Below, in pieces: positions 23,180 to 35,743 of a stretch of 64,000 nucleotides of DNA. The stretch is from Litsea cubeba (lineage: Eukaryota > Streptophyta > Magnoliopsida > Laurales > Lauraceae): assembly GCA_012931725.1 (NCBI GenBank), contig CM022955.1, positions 51,213,809 through 51,277,808 of the forward strand, written 5' to 3'. Below the pieces are notes generated by a model that saw only the letters and a list, made by a program, of their open reading frames with translations, did no database searches and was not told the origin of the DNA. Each line of letters begins with the position of its first letter. The first letter of the stretch is position 1. The translations under genes and the position numbers were made by a program.

Positions 23180-23344
23180 TTAGCTTAAGTGGTAGTGCAT
23201 TTCCCTCTTTTGGGAATATTTTTTATGTGCACTTTGGTAAAGCCTAATACCATATTTCTTTTCTTTTTTTTTAATGTTTGCTTGCAGATACTTGACATGA
23301 ACTTGGGTCCATATGACCAGGAATCATATTTTACTAGAGAAGGT

Positions 23345-24486
23345 AATAAAGTTTATTGATCTCCATTATCTAAAATGAATTGAAGGGTTTAAAATAGATA
23401 ATATATCATATATGTACATGCTTTAATCATTCATATGCCCTTTTTTTTGTTATCAATTGGTCTTTCTAGTAAATCTTTGACTTTGATGCATTACATTGAT
23501 ATATTTGACACTCAAAGGTAGATTGTTCAGGTCTTGCTAATACTACAGATGTCCCATTTTTTTATGCTCCCTGTTATAACCCTACAATGTGTTACACCTA
23601 AGCATGTGCTGGTCCTAAGGCTGAATAAGAGAGGAGGATTGGGTTCATTCAGTTCATTTGTTGAAATGTGCAATGTTTGCTCCAGTTGAGTTTACCAATA
23701 GATTCTAAATAAATGTTATTTATTGGTTGTTCCTTTAAATTTATAGTTTTCAATTCAATAGTATGGATGCTTCTTTGTTGATGGGATAAGTCTTTGTTGA
23801 TGATGGCTGTTTTTCGAGTGTAGGGGTTGCATGATGTTATAAAGCTGGTTCCTATTGACCTAGCGAATAATGGCTTGGCCAAGCAAGGATCTAATGATGT
23901 AACTAATGGCTTGGCCAAGCAAGGATCTGAGTTATACTACCCTTGTTTTTTCAGGTTTTTAAAGCCATATTGGATGCTATCTTCTCACATGCTGCTATTT
24001 AATGAGGTTGAAGTCTCTCAGGCCCCAGCAATCAGCATGAAATAGAAGTTTAAAAGTTTAAAATAGAAGCACTTTGAAGCTTGCCACCCCTACTGTAAGT
24101 TGATTTTTTTTATATATTGTAATTGTGATTATAAGCTTTCATCTGTCTAGATATAGTTATATGGGTCAGTTGAATACTTGAAGTCATGATGGATTCTTTT
24201 CTGGAATTTTCCCCCAATAGTTAGCGCCTGCAAAGAAAATTTTATAATTAATTATTTGATTGTCTTTTATACGTTTAAAATTGATGTCTTATTTTAATGT
24301 GCATTTCACTTTTGGTTATTATTTTTATGTTCTGGATTTTTTTACTTTAGTTTTTTAATTCTGTTATGCAAATACTATTTTTTAGTATAAACATGAGCAT
24401 CTTATTATTCATATTGTTACTCTGCCTGCTGATAGATAAACATTAGCATCTTATTGCTGACATTTTCTTGCTCTATTGTAATACAG
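23345..24486. other. CACTA interior, intron-like
   Basis: AT-rich sequence with few coding features. A 25-bp phrase (AATGGCTTGGCCAAGCAAGG and flanks) is duplicated at about 23868 and 23905. Otherwise I see nothing here. Confidence 0.4.
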
Positions 24487-24637
24487 CAACAAGTCAAAAA
24501 ATACAAAGCACAAGAAAATGGTTCTTCTTTTAGAGATGACGTTGTTGCAAAGGTACTCGGTCCTGATCCACGATGACGAGTTAGAGGGCTTGGGTATTGA
24601 GCAACTCCTTCAAAGTTGGAGGGTCAAGCACAAATGA
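24487..24637 (+). pseudogene. TNPA-like (plant transposase Ptta/En-Spm) last exon
   Basis: After the acceptor ATACAG at 24486, the frame reads QQVKKYKAQENGSSFRDDVV, AKVLGPDPR, an in-frame TGA, then RVRGLGIEQ. The pattern D-x-x-x-x-x-LG followed by R-V-R-G-x-G is typical of the C-terminal end of the second protein of CACTA elements, which binds subterminal repeats and assists excision. The TGA sits where a glycine codon is expected. Its position before the right subterminal repeats fits. Confidence 0.6.
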
Positions 24638-25069
24638 ATAACCTGAGTTGCCTATGACTGTTTTGTATTGTTTATGCCTATAAGAAGAAAAATGTTTGTT
24701 TGCCTTGTATTGTATTGGAGTGCTATGAGTAGGATATGTGATTTATTTGTATTTATGTAGGGATTATGGCAGGCAGGTAATCACTCCACCCATGAAGCAA
24801 TGAAATGAAAATAATGCAGTGGTTGGTGGGATGGGTTCATATTTATTAGTGTCCTGTGAATCTTGTAAATGAACAAACAAGAATTCCCTCATTGTTTTGG
24901 TATTGATTTGAATGGATGATCCTTTTCATGTATTTTTTTCCGCATGGCCTATCTAGCTTGTATAGACTGCAAGTCCAGTGTTTTTGTTTTTAACTACAGG
25001 TCCATTGTTAATTTATTTGCAGGTTCTGTTTACATTTTTTATTTTAGTTTATTAATTTGTATTTGTAGT

Positions 25070-25608
25070 GATAAAAAAATGTGGATTTATTTTTTTAATT
25101 AAAAACAATTAATTTTTTTTATTAAAAAAAATAATTAAGGTGCGTCTTGTGAGCCATAAATTGAAACTCGCCAATTCTTTAATGGCCTGCATTTGCAAGT
25201 CGTAAAAGCATATACTCAATTACGGCTTGCATTTGGAGCCGTTAATCAGATTGTACACAACCCATTTACAGCCCACAAATGCAAGCTGTGTAAAACATTT
25301 TTTGTTTTAAGTATTCACGGTGTACTACGTGTGCCATAAACTTAAGCACACCAATGCTTTAACGGCACTCAAATCGCATAGTAAAAGTTTAGTATTTACG
25401 TCCTGCTTAGTAACCCATAAATCTGGTCCAAAAAATCCTAACAGCATCATTTTTGGCGTGCATTAATCCTACTTATGGCCTGTATATGCACGCCGTAATT
25501 ACATCGAACCTTTTATGGTAGGAGCTTTTACGGCACGACCCCCTTGAGCCGTAAATTTACATTTATGGCGCGCATGACGCGCTGTAAAAGCCCTGAAATC
25601 GTGTAGTG
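25070..25608. repeat. Right subterminal repeats and terminus of the third CACTA
   Basis: Motifs TTACGGC(T/A)...GCATTTGCA and their reverse forms (e.g. AATGCAAGCTGTGTAAAA) recur about ten times, ending with GCTGTAAAAGCCCTGAAATC then GTGTAGTG. The motif differs from those of the other two CACTA families in the window. Confidence 0.75.
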
Positions 25609-27076
25609 AAAGGAATTGGTGCTGATCGAAACTCTTGCTCACCATTAAATGCTTTTTTCTGTTTCCGAAAGGGATGATCTTCTGGAAGGAACATTCGATG
25701 GGCCATGTATACATTCTTCCTCGAATGTTTTAATCTGCATGATTGTGTCTCTTCGCCACATATTGGGCAACCATGATAGCCTTTTACAACACAACCAGAC
25801 AAATTACCATATGCAGGGAAATCATTAATGGTCCACAACAACACTGCTTTCAATGTAAAAGCCTCTTGTCGGTAAGCACCATGAGCTTTAACCCCTGTAT
25901 CCCATAGTGTTTTCAAGTCATCGATTAATGGTTCTAGGTAAACATCTATGTCGTTTCTAAGTTGTTGTGGACCCGATATCAACATCGTCAACATCACAAA
26001 CTTTCTTTTCATGTACAACCAAGGCGGGAGATTGTAAGTGACTAACATTACTGGCCAACAACTATACTTGCTGCTCATCGAACCATGCGGATTGACCCCA
26101 TCTGCTGAAAGTGCTAAGCACAAATTTCTTGGCTCTTGTGCAAACTCCGACCATTTATCATCTACCAACTTCCATGCAGGGGAGTCAGCGGGGTGGCGAA
26201 CTTATCGTCAACCATTCTCTCATCAGCGTGCCAAGTCATCTGTTTTGATGTCTGTACCGACTGAAATAATTTCTTAAACCTAGGGATAGGTGGAAAATAC
26301 CATAGAACTTTTGTCGGCACCCCCTTACGTTGCTCAGTCAAGTTCTTATTCACTTTGTATCTTGACTCATCACAAGTAGGGCAACTAGTTTTATTCTCAT
26401 TATCAGATCCCTTTCTATAAAGCACGCAATCATTCGGACATGCATCTATCTTCTCATAGCTCATCTCATACACAGACAATGTCTTTTTAACCTCTTTCAT
26501 ACTTTGGGGCAGTAAATTATTATCGTCGGGTATCATGTCTCCAATGATTTTCAACAACCGTGAAAAGCTTATGTCAGACCACCCACTCCTCGCTTTCTCG
26601 TTAAACAATGTAACTACTGTAGATAATTTGGTAAACTTTAGACAACCTTTGTATAAAGGTTCCTCAGCCTCTGCAATAATTTTTTGAAACTTTTCAGGAT
26701 TAGATGAATAAAGGTCACAAGCTGTCTGAGCCAATTTTAATGAGCTTGCAGCATCATCTGGGGGTGTAGTATCATCTGGGACATCACTCCCAAAATGGTG
26801 TTGGTTCGACCTACTTAAAGGCACACTTGAGGGAGCTTCACAAGGAGATGCTTCTCCATGCCATATCCACCTAGTATAACTTTGATCGATACGATGGAAA
26901 AACAGATGGTACTCAACATCCTTAGCTACAAATTTATTGAGATTCCCACATGATTTGCATGGACATGGCATGGGATTAAGTTCACCAAACTTCTTTTTGG
27001 CAGACATCAAAAAACTTTCAACCCCTTCCCTGTATGCAATAGAAAACTGATTCAATGACATCCATGACTTGTCCAT
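25609..27076 (-). pseudogene. tnp2 transposase of the CACTA shell, N-terminal part
   Basis: The frame starts at ATG 27076 (MDKSWMSLNQFSIAYREGV), after a CTCCAG acceptor near 27112. Residues 1-76 form the transposase-associated domain, with CPCKSCGN and a WIWHGE end. Transposase_21 follows, with KIDACPNDCVLYRK, a CPTCDESRY zinc-type motif and LWYFPPIPRFKKLF. A frameshift near 26170-26200 moves the frame. It continues with LALSADGVNPHG, YSCWPVMLVTYNLPPW, NDIDVYLEPLIDDLK and GYHGCPICGEET. At RSAPIP (about 25612) it is cut by the third CACTA. The rest of the protein, normally several hundred residues, is absent. This transposase once mobilised the shell. Confidence 0.9.
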
Positions 27077-27115
27077 TTCTGTATAATAGCCCAATAAAAT
27101 GCTGGAGACAAGCAA

Positions 27116-28928
27116 TAATCAGAAAGTCATTGCCATATAATGATAATATTACATAAAAAAAAACACATGTATAACTTATTAAAAATAGATATATTCAAAC
27201 AAATACACAAAACAAAACTATGTAGTATAATAATTTAAGATTATTGAACTGGTTATAATAATTTATAGATTAGGATTTATGAGGGAGGATTTATCTCATT
27301 CCACGTTTGGCTGGCCCCAGTGGATTCAGTGATGATTTCTACAAATCCACACTTGGTAAGCATATCAAAATTCATAGAAAAAAAGATGAAACTCAAAAGA
27401 TCTAATGACAAACAAATGCCTGAGAAGAGTAATGTAGAAAATCCACAGAAAAAAAGTGACTAACATTATTAAGATGAAATAAAAAGATCTAATGACAAAC
27501 AAATGCCTGAGAAGAGTAATGTAGCTGCACACAAAATTTGATGACAACTGCACGGCCCCAATGAACTATTCAATAAGTTGGGTTTGTCACGATTCTATTT
27601 CAATCCAAACACTCCAACAATGCAACCAGCTAATATAAATCCCATACAATGATTTTGTTCATAAAATGGATCTGACTATTTGCTTTTTCAGAAAACACAG
27701 GTCTATTGATATATGTAAATTGACATAGAAAATGCAGAGATATTATTATGTGTTGAAGTGACTATTCATGTCCCACTTACTGTAAATTGTGCATTTGAGG
27801 ATAACAACTAGCTCAATTGTTCCCCTGTGACAAAAAAAAATCATCTTCCAAAACCCAAATAGACAAGCACCTACAGTACCAACCAAAACCCCAGACCATA
27901 AAACCCAAATAACCAACCCCCCAAATGAAACCCATCTTCCCAAACCAAAACAAACAAAAACCAACTAAACAAACACCAGCACCAACCAAAACTAGAAAAC
28001 CGAAATAAACAAAACACCAACACACCCCATCCACGACGTCTGCTTCTCAGGCCCTGCAAACCCAAGCAAAACACTAAACAAACCAACACCCCAGGATTGT
28101 GATGTACATTGGGTTTTGGAGTTTTGAAGGTTTTGGACATTTTCATTGTGATGAAGAATATGAAAGCACTCAGACAGGGATCAGGCAAAAGACATCTTCA
28201 ACTCAGAAAGCAAAGCAAAAGGAGCCAGCCCAAAGTAATTGGAAGAAAAACCTGCTACAGAAACAGAGCTGTCCCTGCAACCCGCGAGCTATCCAGCAAG
28301 CAGAGAATGAAAGACTGAGATGGAGCAGACAGCAGGAGAAGCACCTCGAGCTATCCAGCAAGCAGAGAATGAAAGACTGAGATGGAGCAGGCAGCAGGAG
28401 AAGCACCTTCTAATCGAAATTGCAAAAACCCAAGACTTGAACTACTCATATAGCCCTTCAAAACAGACAAAGGAAGGAAGGTGCCGAAACCTGCTGCAGC
28501 TACAATCCAGCTGATAATTCACCCCTTCAGACCAAAAAACCACCCTGCAACCAAAAGACAAAGGAACCTTTCTGCAGGAAGAAAAACTGGGCAACCAGGG
28601 GGGGAGAAGAACCGAAGATTTCAACTGCTCAGAAAGCCCTGCAGACCAAACCAAGCAAGAAGGAGCAGAACCCGGATGCAAAATCCACGCCAGCCCTGCA
28701 TTCCGAAAACCTCCTTGCAACCAGAAAATGAAGGAATCTGCTGACTGTTAGGGGAAAAGCAAAGAATGTATAGAGAGCTACGTACAGATGAGAAAATCCA
28801 AAGAGTGTAAACCTAGCTCACGAAAAAGAAACCGCAAACAGAGAGATGGGCGCACGATTGATGGAGAAAGAAAGAAAAGGGAGGGAAGAGAAAACAGGCG
28901 GGAAAGAAGGAAATAAAGGGTGGGAAAC
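27116..28928. other. 5' region of the CACTA shell with direct repeats
   Basis: This stretch lies upstream of tnp2. It holds two exact or nearly exact 43-bp copies (27395-27437 and 27482-27524, AAAAGATCTAATGACAAACA onward). It also has a tandem pair of 62-bp units at about 28286-28409 (GAGCTATCCAGCAAGCAGAG onward). From 28190 to 28930 the minus strand is pyrimidine-rich like a leader. No extra gene is recognised. Confidence 0.5.
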
Positions 28929-28933
28929 GGTAG
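28929..28933. other. Target site duplication GGTAG, left copy
   Basis: GGTAG immediately precedes the LTR start at 28934. The same five bases follow the other LTR at 52315-52319. Five-base duplications are standard for Gypsy integration. Confidence 0.95.
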
Positions 28934-31519
28934 TGTTGACACCAAAAATGTCACTTTACCTCTTCAAGATCCAAAAAGCTACATGAAGTCGCAACCTGCC
29001 ATAAATAGGCAATGCTACTTCCAAAAAATCAAATCTTGTCAGAATCAAACAAAAACTGCAAGATCCTTCAAGACAGCCAAACGAGGAGTACAGAAGAAGT
29101 TTCGGGCCATTTCAAAATCATTTGGCCTAACTTTACTTCTCGGGCAGCTGAAAAGGAGCTCCCGGCCGCGAAAGCATCGGAGACACCAAATCTTCGATCA
29201 GAGCTGATGGATGGTCTCAAAATACATCCAAAAGGCTCCACGTCAAGTTCCAAGTCAAACCGACAACGTTTGACCCTACATCAACCCTCGAACAGCTAAG
29301 TCAAGCCTCTCGGCGGCAAGAACCACCGAGGCCATCACTAATCAGATAGAGCACATGGACGGCTTCAAAATGCTTATAAAGGGCTACACGTCAAATTTCA
29401 GGTCATTTCGACAACATTTGACCATACTTTGACACTCGGAAGCCAAATCAGACCTCTCGGCGGCGAAGCTCCCCGGGACCATGGTTTCCAAGACAGAGCC
29501 TATAGATCATTTTAAAATGACTCCAATAGGTTCCTTGTCAAATTTCAAATCAATCGGGCATCGGTTGACCGCACATCAAACCGCGATATCTTCATCGCGA
29601 CCAAAGCAAGTCTACTGGTGATAGGGCCCCAAACGGCTTCAAAACACAAACAAAAGCCTATGGTTGGTCTTATTTATTGCTCAGCAGGCTTCACCCAAAA
29701 TCTCAGGTCATCCCGACATCGTTTGGCCCAGTTTCAGCTTCTGACGGAAAATCGACAACTCTGCGCAACAAAGTCTTCGGCTTTCTCAGGAAATTGGAAA
29801 CTTTGCAAAATAAAATGCAGAGATTCTCATCAGATTTTCTACAGGGAAATCAGGCCAATAAATGATCAAAAATGTCAAGGAAAAATACAGAAGAACAAAG
29901 AATCGAAAAACAGCAAAAACGGACACAAAACGGGATAAAAGGGGGAAACCCCCCTGCGACCCTGGGGCCCGGGATCGCCCGGTGGGCCCCGGAAACCCCG
30001 TTTTTCGCCGTTTTTTCGCGATTCGAAGCTTTCGACCTCCGGTATTTTCGAAAATTCATACTTTTGAGACACCAAATCCTCTGACATCCGTTAAAAACAC
30101 GGGTTAATCATCAAGAGTATCGAAATCAACATTGATCGCCAACTGGTCAACAAAAAAAAGTGTGCTTTCTACCCGACCGATCTAGAAATCGACAGGACAG
30201 ATGGCACCGACCCGTTGTTGGCAACCAACACCTGAAGTTACATGGTCATCCGATGTCGATCTACATGAAGATCCATCGATGATCATCGCCAGAAGAATCC
30301 CAAAAGACGCGGCACGGCCCGCGACTCTTCAACTGCTCGGTGACCACTTAATGCGATTAATTGACTAGCTTTATTACAATCATTAATCCATTTCTTTGGA
30401 CGGACCAATCAGAAGCAAGCATCCAGGAGTTACAAGTCAAGAGATTCATGGCATTTAACCCATGAAACTCCTCCCATCATGGCGATTAAAGGCGATTAAA
30501 TGCCCTCAATCTCTTCCGGCCAATCAGAAGCCAAGAAAAATGAGTTACAAAATAAAGAATTCAATCTTGTAACTCCTCCCTTTATGTAGCTTTATGACAA
30601 TTAAGGCTCATAAACCCTCCCAAATGGCTACCTAAAAGCCTATAAATAGGAGAGCTCTCCAAAGAATTCCAGATCGGAAAAAACACAGAGATCATCAGAA
30701 AAAGAAGACAGATCCCAGATCAGAAAAAAAAGCACAGAAATCCAGAGAAAGAAAGAGAGAAAACTCTGCGGAAGTTCTACACCGACCACCGCTACAAGGT
30801 GACAAAAGTCCCTTGGGGGGTACCCCCCCCCTAAGGTCCTTGCCTTCTCCTTCTGCCTCCAATGGCTTAGACTTGGCTTTTCAGCCCATCTACTTAGTTT
30901 TTTTATTGGACATAGGACCTCTTTTTGGTTTTTGTCCTCTAAAAACCTGAGGTTGTAGCCAAGCCAAGCGAATCAATAGCATCCTCTGTTCTCATCTGCA
31001 TGGATGATGGCGAAGGCCACATATGGCTTGCTACCGTCAATCTGAACGGGTCCCCCACAATCTCTTAAGAAGTTAGATCCTCCTTTTCTTGCTTTTCATT
31101 GTAGTTTGTATTTTTTTTTAAAGAGACAAAAATCTTTACTCTTGTCTTTCATTATTGATAAGAATTGTAAATCGGCTATAAACGCCAAAATCAGCTATAA
31201 ACACCAAAAATCGGCTATAAACGCCAACATCGGCTATAAATGCCAAAAAAATCACCTTTCACGGCAAATCAAGAAAATGTCTCTTTTCTTAAATATATGT
31301 ACAATGGAAAACTTGAAAGAAGTTGATTTTCTTTTTTACTTGCGAAGGTTGATCTCCGGATCACCACTTGCAATTCCAAGTAAAATAGAAAATCTGGCAC
31401 ACCCACACAAAAAAAAAAGTTGATGCACGCCTTTTTCCCCCGGTTACGAAAGGGTCGGACCCAACGGACTCCCACGTCCGCCGACCTCGGTAGAACCAGG
31501 CAGAAGCGCTGTCCCATCA
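28934..31519 (+). repeat. 5' LTR of the Gypsy element
   Basis: A TG...CA LTR of 2,586 bp. The TATA box is at 30641-30650 and a four-copy minisatellite at 31172-31247. A TGG at 31523 could begin the primer binding site, but the following bases do not match a tRNA I can name. Confidence 0.93.
30641..30650 (+). promoter_or_regulatory. TATA box of the 5' LTR
   Basis: TATAAATAGG, in the context AAAAGCC before and AGAGCTCTCC after, is conserved in the inverted copy. The 3' LTR has TATAAATCGG at the same place. The transcript start would fall about 30 bp downstream, near 30675. Confidence 0.7.
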
Positions 31520-31749
31520 AGCTGGCTCCACCCGGTGGGACCCGTTCATTTGAGAACACGATGCTAGAAATGAAATATTTGCATATCATATCTATTGCTC
31601 TATGCTTATACTTCTTTTCTTGATTCCTTGGCTACCTTCTAATTGGTGGCCTATGTTGGATTCCGCATCTAAAAAAAATGAGATGAGATTTTTTGGGAAT
31701 TTCTAATTCTTTGAATTTATTTTCACTCTTTCTCTTTTCAAAAAAAAAT

Positions 31750-32345
31750 TAGATTTCTCGGTTTGAATTCAAAATTGAGAAACCTTGATCCTTTCCTATC
31801 GTTCATCGTGCTTGCAGAAATGTTGATCCTGTTTGACTAAGGTTTTGGGCCATTATTTCTCTTCGATGAGTTCATTAAAGATCTAAAAAAAATCAGATTT
31901 TTCATTTTGGATTCAAAATTGAGAAACCTTGATTCTTTCCTATCGTTCATCGTGCTTGCAGAAATGTTGAGCCTGTTCGACTAAGGTTTTGGGCCATCGT
32001 TTCTCTTTGATGATTTCATTAAAGATCTAAAAAAAAAACAAAAAAATCAGATTTTCTCAGTTTGAATTCAAAATTGAGAAACCTTGATCCTTTCCTATCG
32101 TTCATCGTGCTTGTAGAAATGTTGAGCCTGTTCGACTAAGGTTTTGGGCCATCGTTTCTCTTCGATGAGTTCATTAAAGATCTAGGAAAAAAATAAAAAA
32201 TCAGATTTTTCATTTTGGATTCAAAATTGAGAAACCTTGATCCTTTCCTATCATTCATCGTGCTTGCAAAAATGTTGAGCCTGTTCGACTAAGATTTTGG
32301 GCCATCGTTTCTCTTCGATAAGTTCATTAAAAATCAAAAAATAAA
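31750..32345 (+). repeat. Leader tandem repeat, four copies of about 150 bp
   Basis: The landmark CAAAATTGAGAAACCTTGA recurs near 31771, 31915, 32070 and 32223 (spacing 144-155 bp). Each unit also has CCTATCGTTCATCGTGCTTG and TTCGACTAAGGTTTTGGGCC. Length differences come mainly from A-rich linkers. Confidence 0.92.
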
Positions 32346-33392
32346 AAATATATATAAAAAAAAAACAAAAAAAGACATAGACCACTAAGGTTAAACCAAC
32401 TGCGTTCTTTGATCATGGTTGATTCAAGAAAAGCCTTGTCCAGAGTGTGTAGACAGCTTGACTGTTCTAGGCAAGGGTCCTCCAAACGGGTTCATTAAGT
32501 AATCCTACCCTTACCTGGGGGCAATTCTATCAATCGAGATTTCATAAGACCGGGTTAGGAGGCCTATGTGTACTGTCTCGTCTTTTAAATAATTTTTTTT
32601 AAAAATAAAAATTTTAAAATAACAAATAAAAAAAAAATTCAAAAAAAAATCTTAAAAAAATAATAAAAAATAAAAAAAAGAGATTTTTTTTTAAAAAAAT
32701 CTTCAAAAAAAAAACTTCCACCATTTTGGGTTTAGATTGGAGAAATCTTGGTCTTCTCCTTTCTGAGCACTGGCGCTCACGGAAATCGCTGAGCCCGTGT
32801 TCAGATTGGAGTGCGTTTTGCTCTCTTTGATGAACCCGATATTGGCCTTTCAAAAAAAAAAACTCGTCATTTTTGGATTCAGATCCGAGAAATTATGGTT
32901 CATTCTTTCTGAGCACTGGCGCTCGCGGAAATCGCTGAGCCCGTGTTCAGATCGGAATACCATCTACTCTCTTTGATGAATCCAATCTTGACCTTTCAAA
33001 ATAGAGAATCTCATCTCATGGATGCGGTCTCAAAACATTTGTATCCAGCGGTACTAGTACGCCCTTTCAGGGTCTACTGTATTGCGACCGGCACATTTGA
33101 AACTCCAACTTTATATTCTTCTTACCTCAAGCAAGCTCTGCTTCTCGATAAGTCGAATTTAAGTTCACAATTGCTTCTAGCAGTCACTGGAATGCTTATT
33201 CTGGGCTTACCATACCTGCAATCAGAACAATTGTACCCTCTATGGTGTTTTGCCTTCTTCATATTGCTTGGGTCATCTTCCTCGAGCAATTTGAAAAGAC
33301 AAAACCATAGAACTTCCCATTTATGATCATTATAGTCTTGTGATTACTAATGGATGTGGTCTTGTTTCAGAAATTTTCGAAAAAAACTAACA
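32346..33392 (+). repeat. Gypsy leader with a second tandem pair (146 bp)
   Basis: GAGCACTGGCGCTC recurs at 32765 and 32911, in two 146-bp units that also share AAATCGCTGAGCCCGTGTTC. An A/T-rich stretch at 32580-32720 precedes them. Before the gag ATG is TTGTTTCAG (about 33362-33370), which resembles a splice acceptor, so a leader intron is possible. The 128-codon frame at 32943-33326 has no recognisable content. Confidence 0.75.
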
Positions 33393-35743
33393 ATGGCAAC
33401 ATCGCTTACCATTACTTTCGATGAAAGCAAGCACCAAGTCATGCTTCAACAAAAGCAAACTACGCGCACCTACAAGCGCCCCATTAGCTGCCGAAGCGTC
33501 AACTCCCTCGGCAACTCTCTAAGCTCTGGGTCGACCTCGACTCCCCAGACTATTGTCTTTGGGACGCTGGGACCATTCCCACTTCCCGATGAACAAACTG
33601 CTCCTTCCAAGAAGCAGAAACTCGCCTCTCAACGTGTCACTACCGTGACACCAAAGGCGAGCACCAGAAGGCCCGAAGCCCGTGGCAGCCCCACGAAGCC
33701 TCGACCAGCAAACGACCAGGTCTATCCCAAGACTTGGTCCCCAAGACCTTCACCAAAAAGAGAAGGTCCCAAACATCTACCAAGCCAGCATTCCTGACCC
33801 CACTCAAAGAGAACCAGTTCTACCCTCTTGCTTACATGAAAGAGGAGAGACCCATCTCCAACCTGACTCCCAAGTCAACCCAGCATGAGCCGGCTTGTTC
33901 CTACAAGCCCAAAATCAAGTCATGCATCACAAGGCCTCTGCAAGCACCTGCTAAGGCCTACAAACCTGTAGTTCAACCCTTCATCTCTACAGGGGCCGAA
34001 CTCCAAAAATTCAAAGCTTCGCTGCAACAGGCGAAGGACAGGGTTCGCATCCTGTCCTTGCCCAGCTACAAAGAAGACAGGCTCGGCTGCTGCGCCGGAG
34101 AGAGCACATCATTCATCGTCAAAGCCCAGCCAGAGCTGACCGAAGCTCAAGTTGCTCGTCGTATACGCCGCCGCACGTCGTATAGGCAAAAGAGACTAGA
34201 GAACCAAAGGACCCAGCCTCCTACACTTCAAGTCTCTCCCAAATGGGTTGAAAAAGAAAGACCCAACCAAGTTGCTGCCGTCCATATGGTTGGAAAAACC
34301 AGAAGGCGCCAAAAGTCAGCATCCAAAATCCATGTCCGACGTCGGATGACCCACAGCGTCTCCAGGACAAGCAGACATTCAGAAGAATCCCCTGCTCCTT
34401 CAAGCAAAGGACGGCAGAGTGATCCTTCCTCAAGCTCTTCTTCAAAAAGAATGAGCCCCAGCTCTGTCACCAGGACAGTTTCTTCGTTCGAATTACGAAG
34501 GATGAACATCTTGGCTACAAATTCTGAGCCACCACCCCGCAATCCACCTCAAGATGATGCGATCACCCGCATCCAGCAGTTGGAATAAGGCCAGGAGAGG
34601 ATTGAAACTCTGATGGAAAACCTTCTCCTCGCCTTTCAAAATCAGGCGAACAATGAACCTCCTCCGAATCATCAAGACGATGAGGTAAATGGAGAAGAAA
34701 ATGAGTCACGCGCCCTTACCAAAAAGGACGTAGACAGTATCCTCGCCAAAGCAAAAGAAGAGGATATACTCAAGGAGCATGGGATCAAGCCACCATATGC
34801 CTTATGGATGGACTCGGTCCCGTTCCCCACCAAATTCAAGCATCCTACTATCCAAATATATACGGGGAAAGGATCAGCCAGACAACACGTCATCCACTTC
34901 AAGATCCTGACGGGAGCTATCGCGGATCAAGATGCACTCAAGATCCGCCTCTTTGCAAGTACCCTAAAAGGTACGGCCTTCGATTGGTACTCGACTCTGC
35001 CGGAGGACTCGATCCAAAACTGGGCCATGCTAGAGACACGCTTCCTGACTCACTTCAAAGATGAGGATCATCCCGCTACTATGGCTCAGCTGTGCAGCCT
35101 AAAACAGGGGGAGAATGAGTCAACATATGACTTCATTCATAAATGGAAAGCAATGGCGTACAAATGCTCTGATGTACTGCCACAAGCGTCGCTAGTTGAC
35201 ATCTGCCGAAACAACATGAGAGCTAGAATCCGCTCCATGATCATCGACAACAAATCAAAAAACCTCGGAGAACTCCTAGAAGCTTCCATGGAAGCTGAAA
35301 CGGTGATTAAAGACCTCAACAGTCAGAAATCATCAAGGAAAGAGCCAACCGCCATTGTAACCTCTAAACCGAAGAAGAAAGAGGTCCTCAATGTGCAGAC
35401 CAAGTCAGCTCCTCAGCCACCAAAGAAAGCTGAAAACAAAGCTGCTGGTAAGAGACCTGAACTCTCTGATGCCTTCAAAGAACGAGTAGAGAAGAAATAC
35501 CCATTTGATGAAGATGTTGATGAAATCTTCGGGGCTCTTGTGGCGAACGGTAAGCTCACCTTGCTTGAACCAAAAAGACCGGGTGATGTTGGCAAAACCA
35601 ACGATCCTCGGTACTATCCATACCATCAGATGATCTCGCATCCTCTCAATCAATATTGTGAGGGAGAAAATAAACGAGATGTGGAAAAAACGGAGTCATC
35701 ACCTTTGACAAAAACTATGGGTCTGCCTCCGTCAACATGGTGA
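33393..35743 (+). pseudogene. Gag region of the Gypsy element, broken
   Basis: The first part, from ATG 33393 (MATSLTITFDESKHQVMLQQ), is a basic, serine/proline-rich segment of about 400 codons. It changes frame between 33700 and 33800 and ends at TAA 34586-34588. The same frame resumes directly with the conserved retrotransposon gag domain: LWMDSVPFPTKFKHPTIQIY, LFASTLKGTAFDWYSTLP, FLTHFKDEDH and LKQGENESTYDFIHKWK (about 34800-35140). Gag forms the virus-like particle that packages element RNA. No CCHC knuckle was found. The long N-terminal segment is additional to the usual gag; its function is unknown. Confidence 0.85.

Larger units (their letters stand above)
20250..25608 (+). mobile_element. 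Third CACTA element (right part), with captured gene pieces
   Basis: The right end is defined: reading inward from 25608 on the minus strand gives CACTACACGATTTCAGGGCT. Repeats of a TTTACGGC/GCATTTGCA type fill 25140-25600, and a TNPA-like last exon is at 24487-24637. The element is inserted in the tnp2 gene of the outer shell. AAA follows its end (25609-25611) as the likely target duplication. The left end was not found; the second CACTA adjoins at 20246, so this left limit is nominal. Confidence 0.6.

Noticed and set aside
32943..33326. 128-codon frame as an ORF1 before gag
   Set aside because: It overlaps the tandem leader repeats and has no conserved-looking motif. The frame from 33393 is the better candidate for the start of gag.
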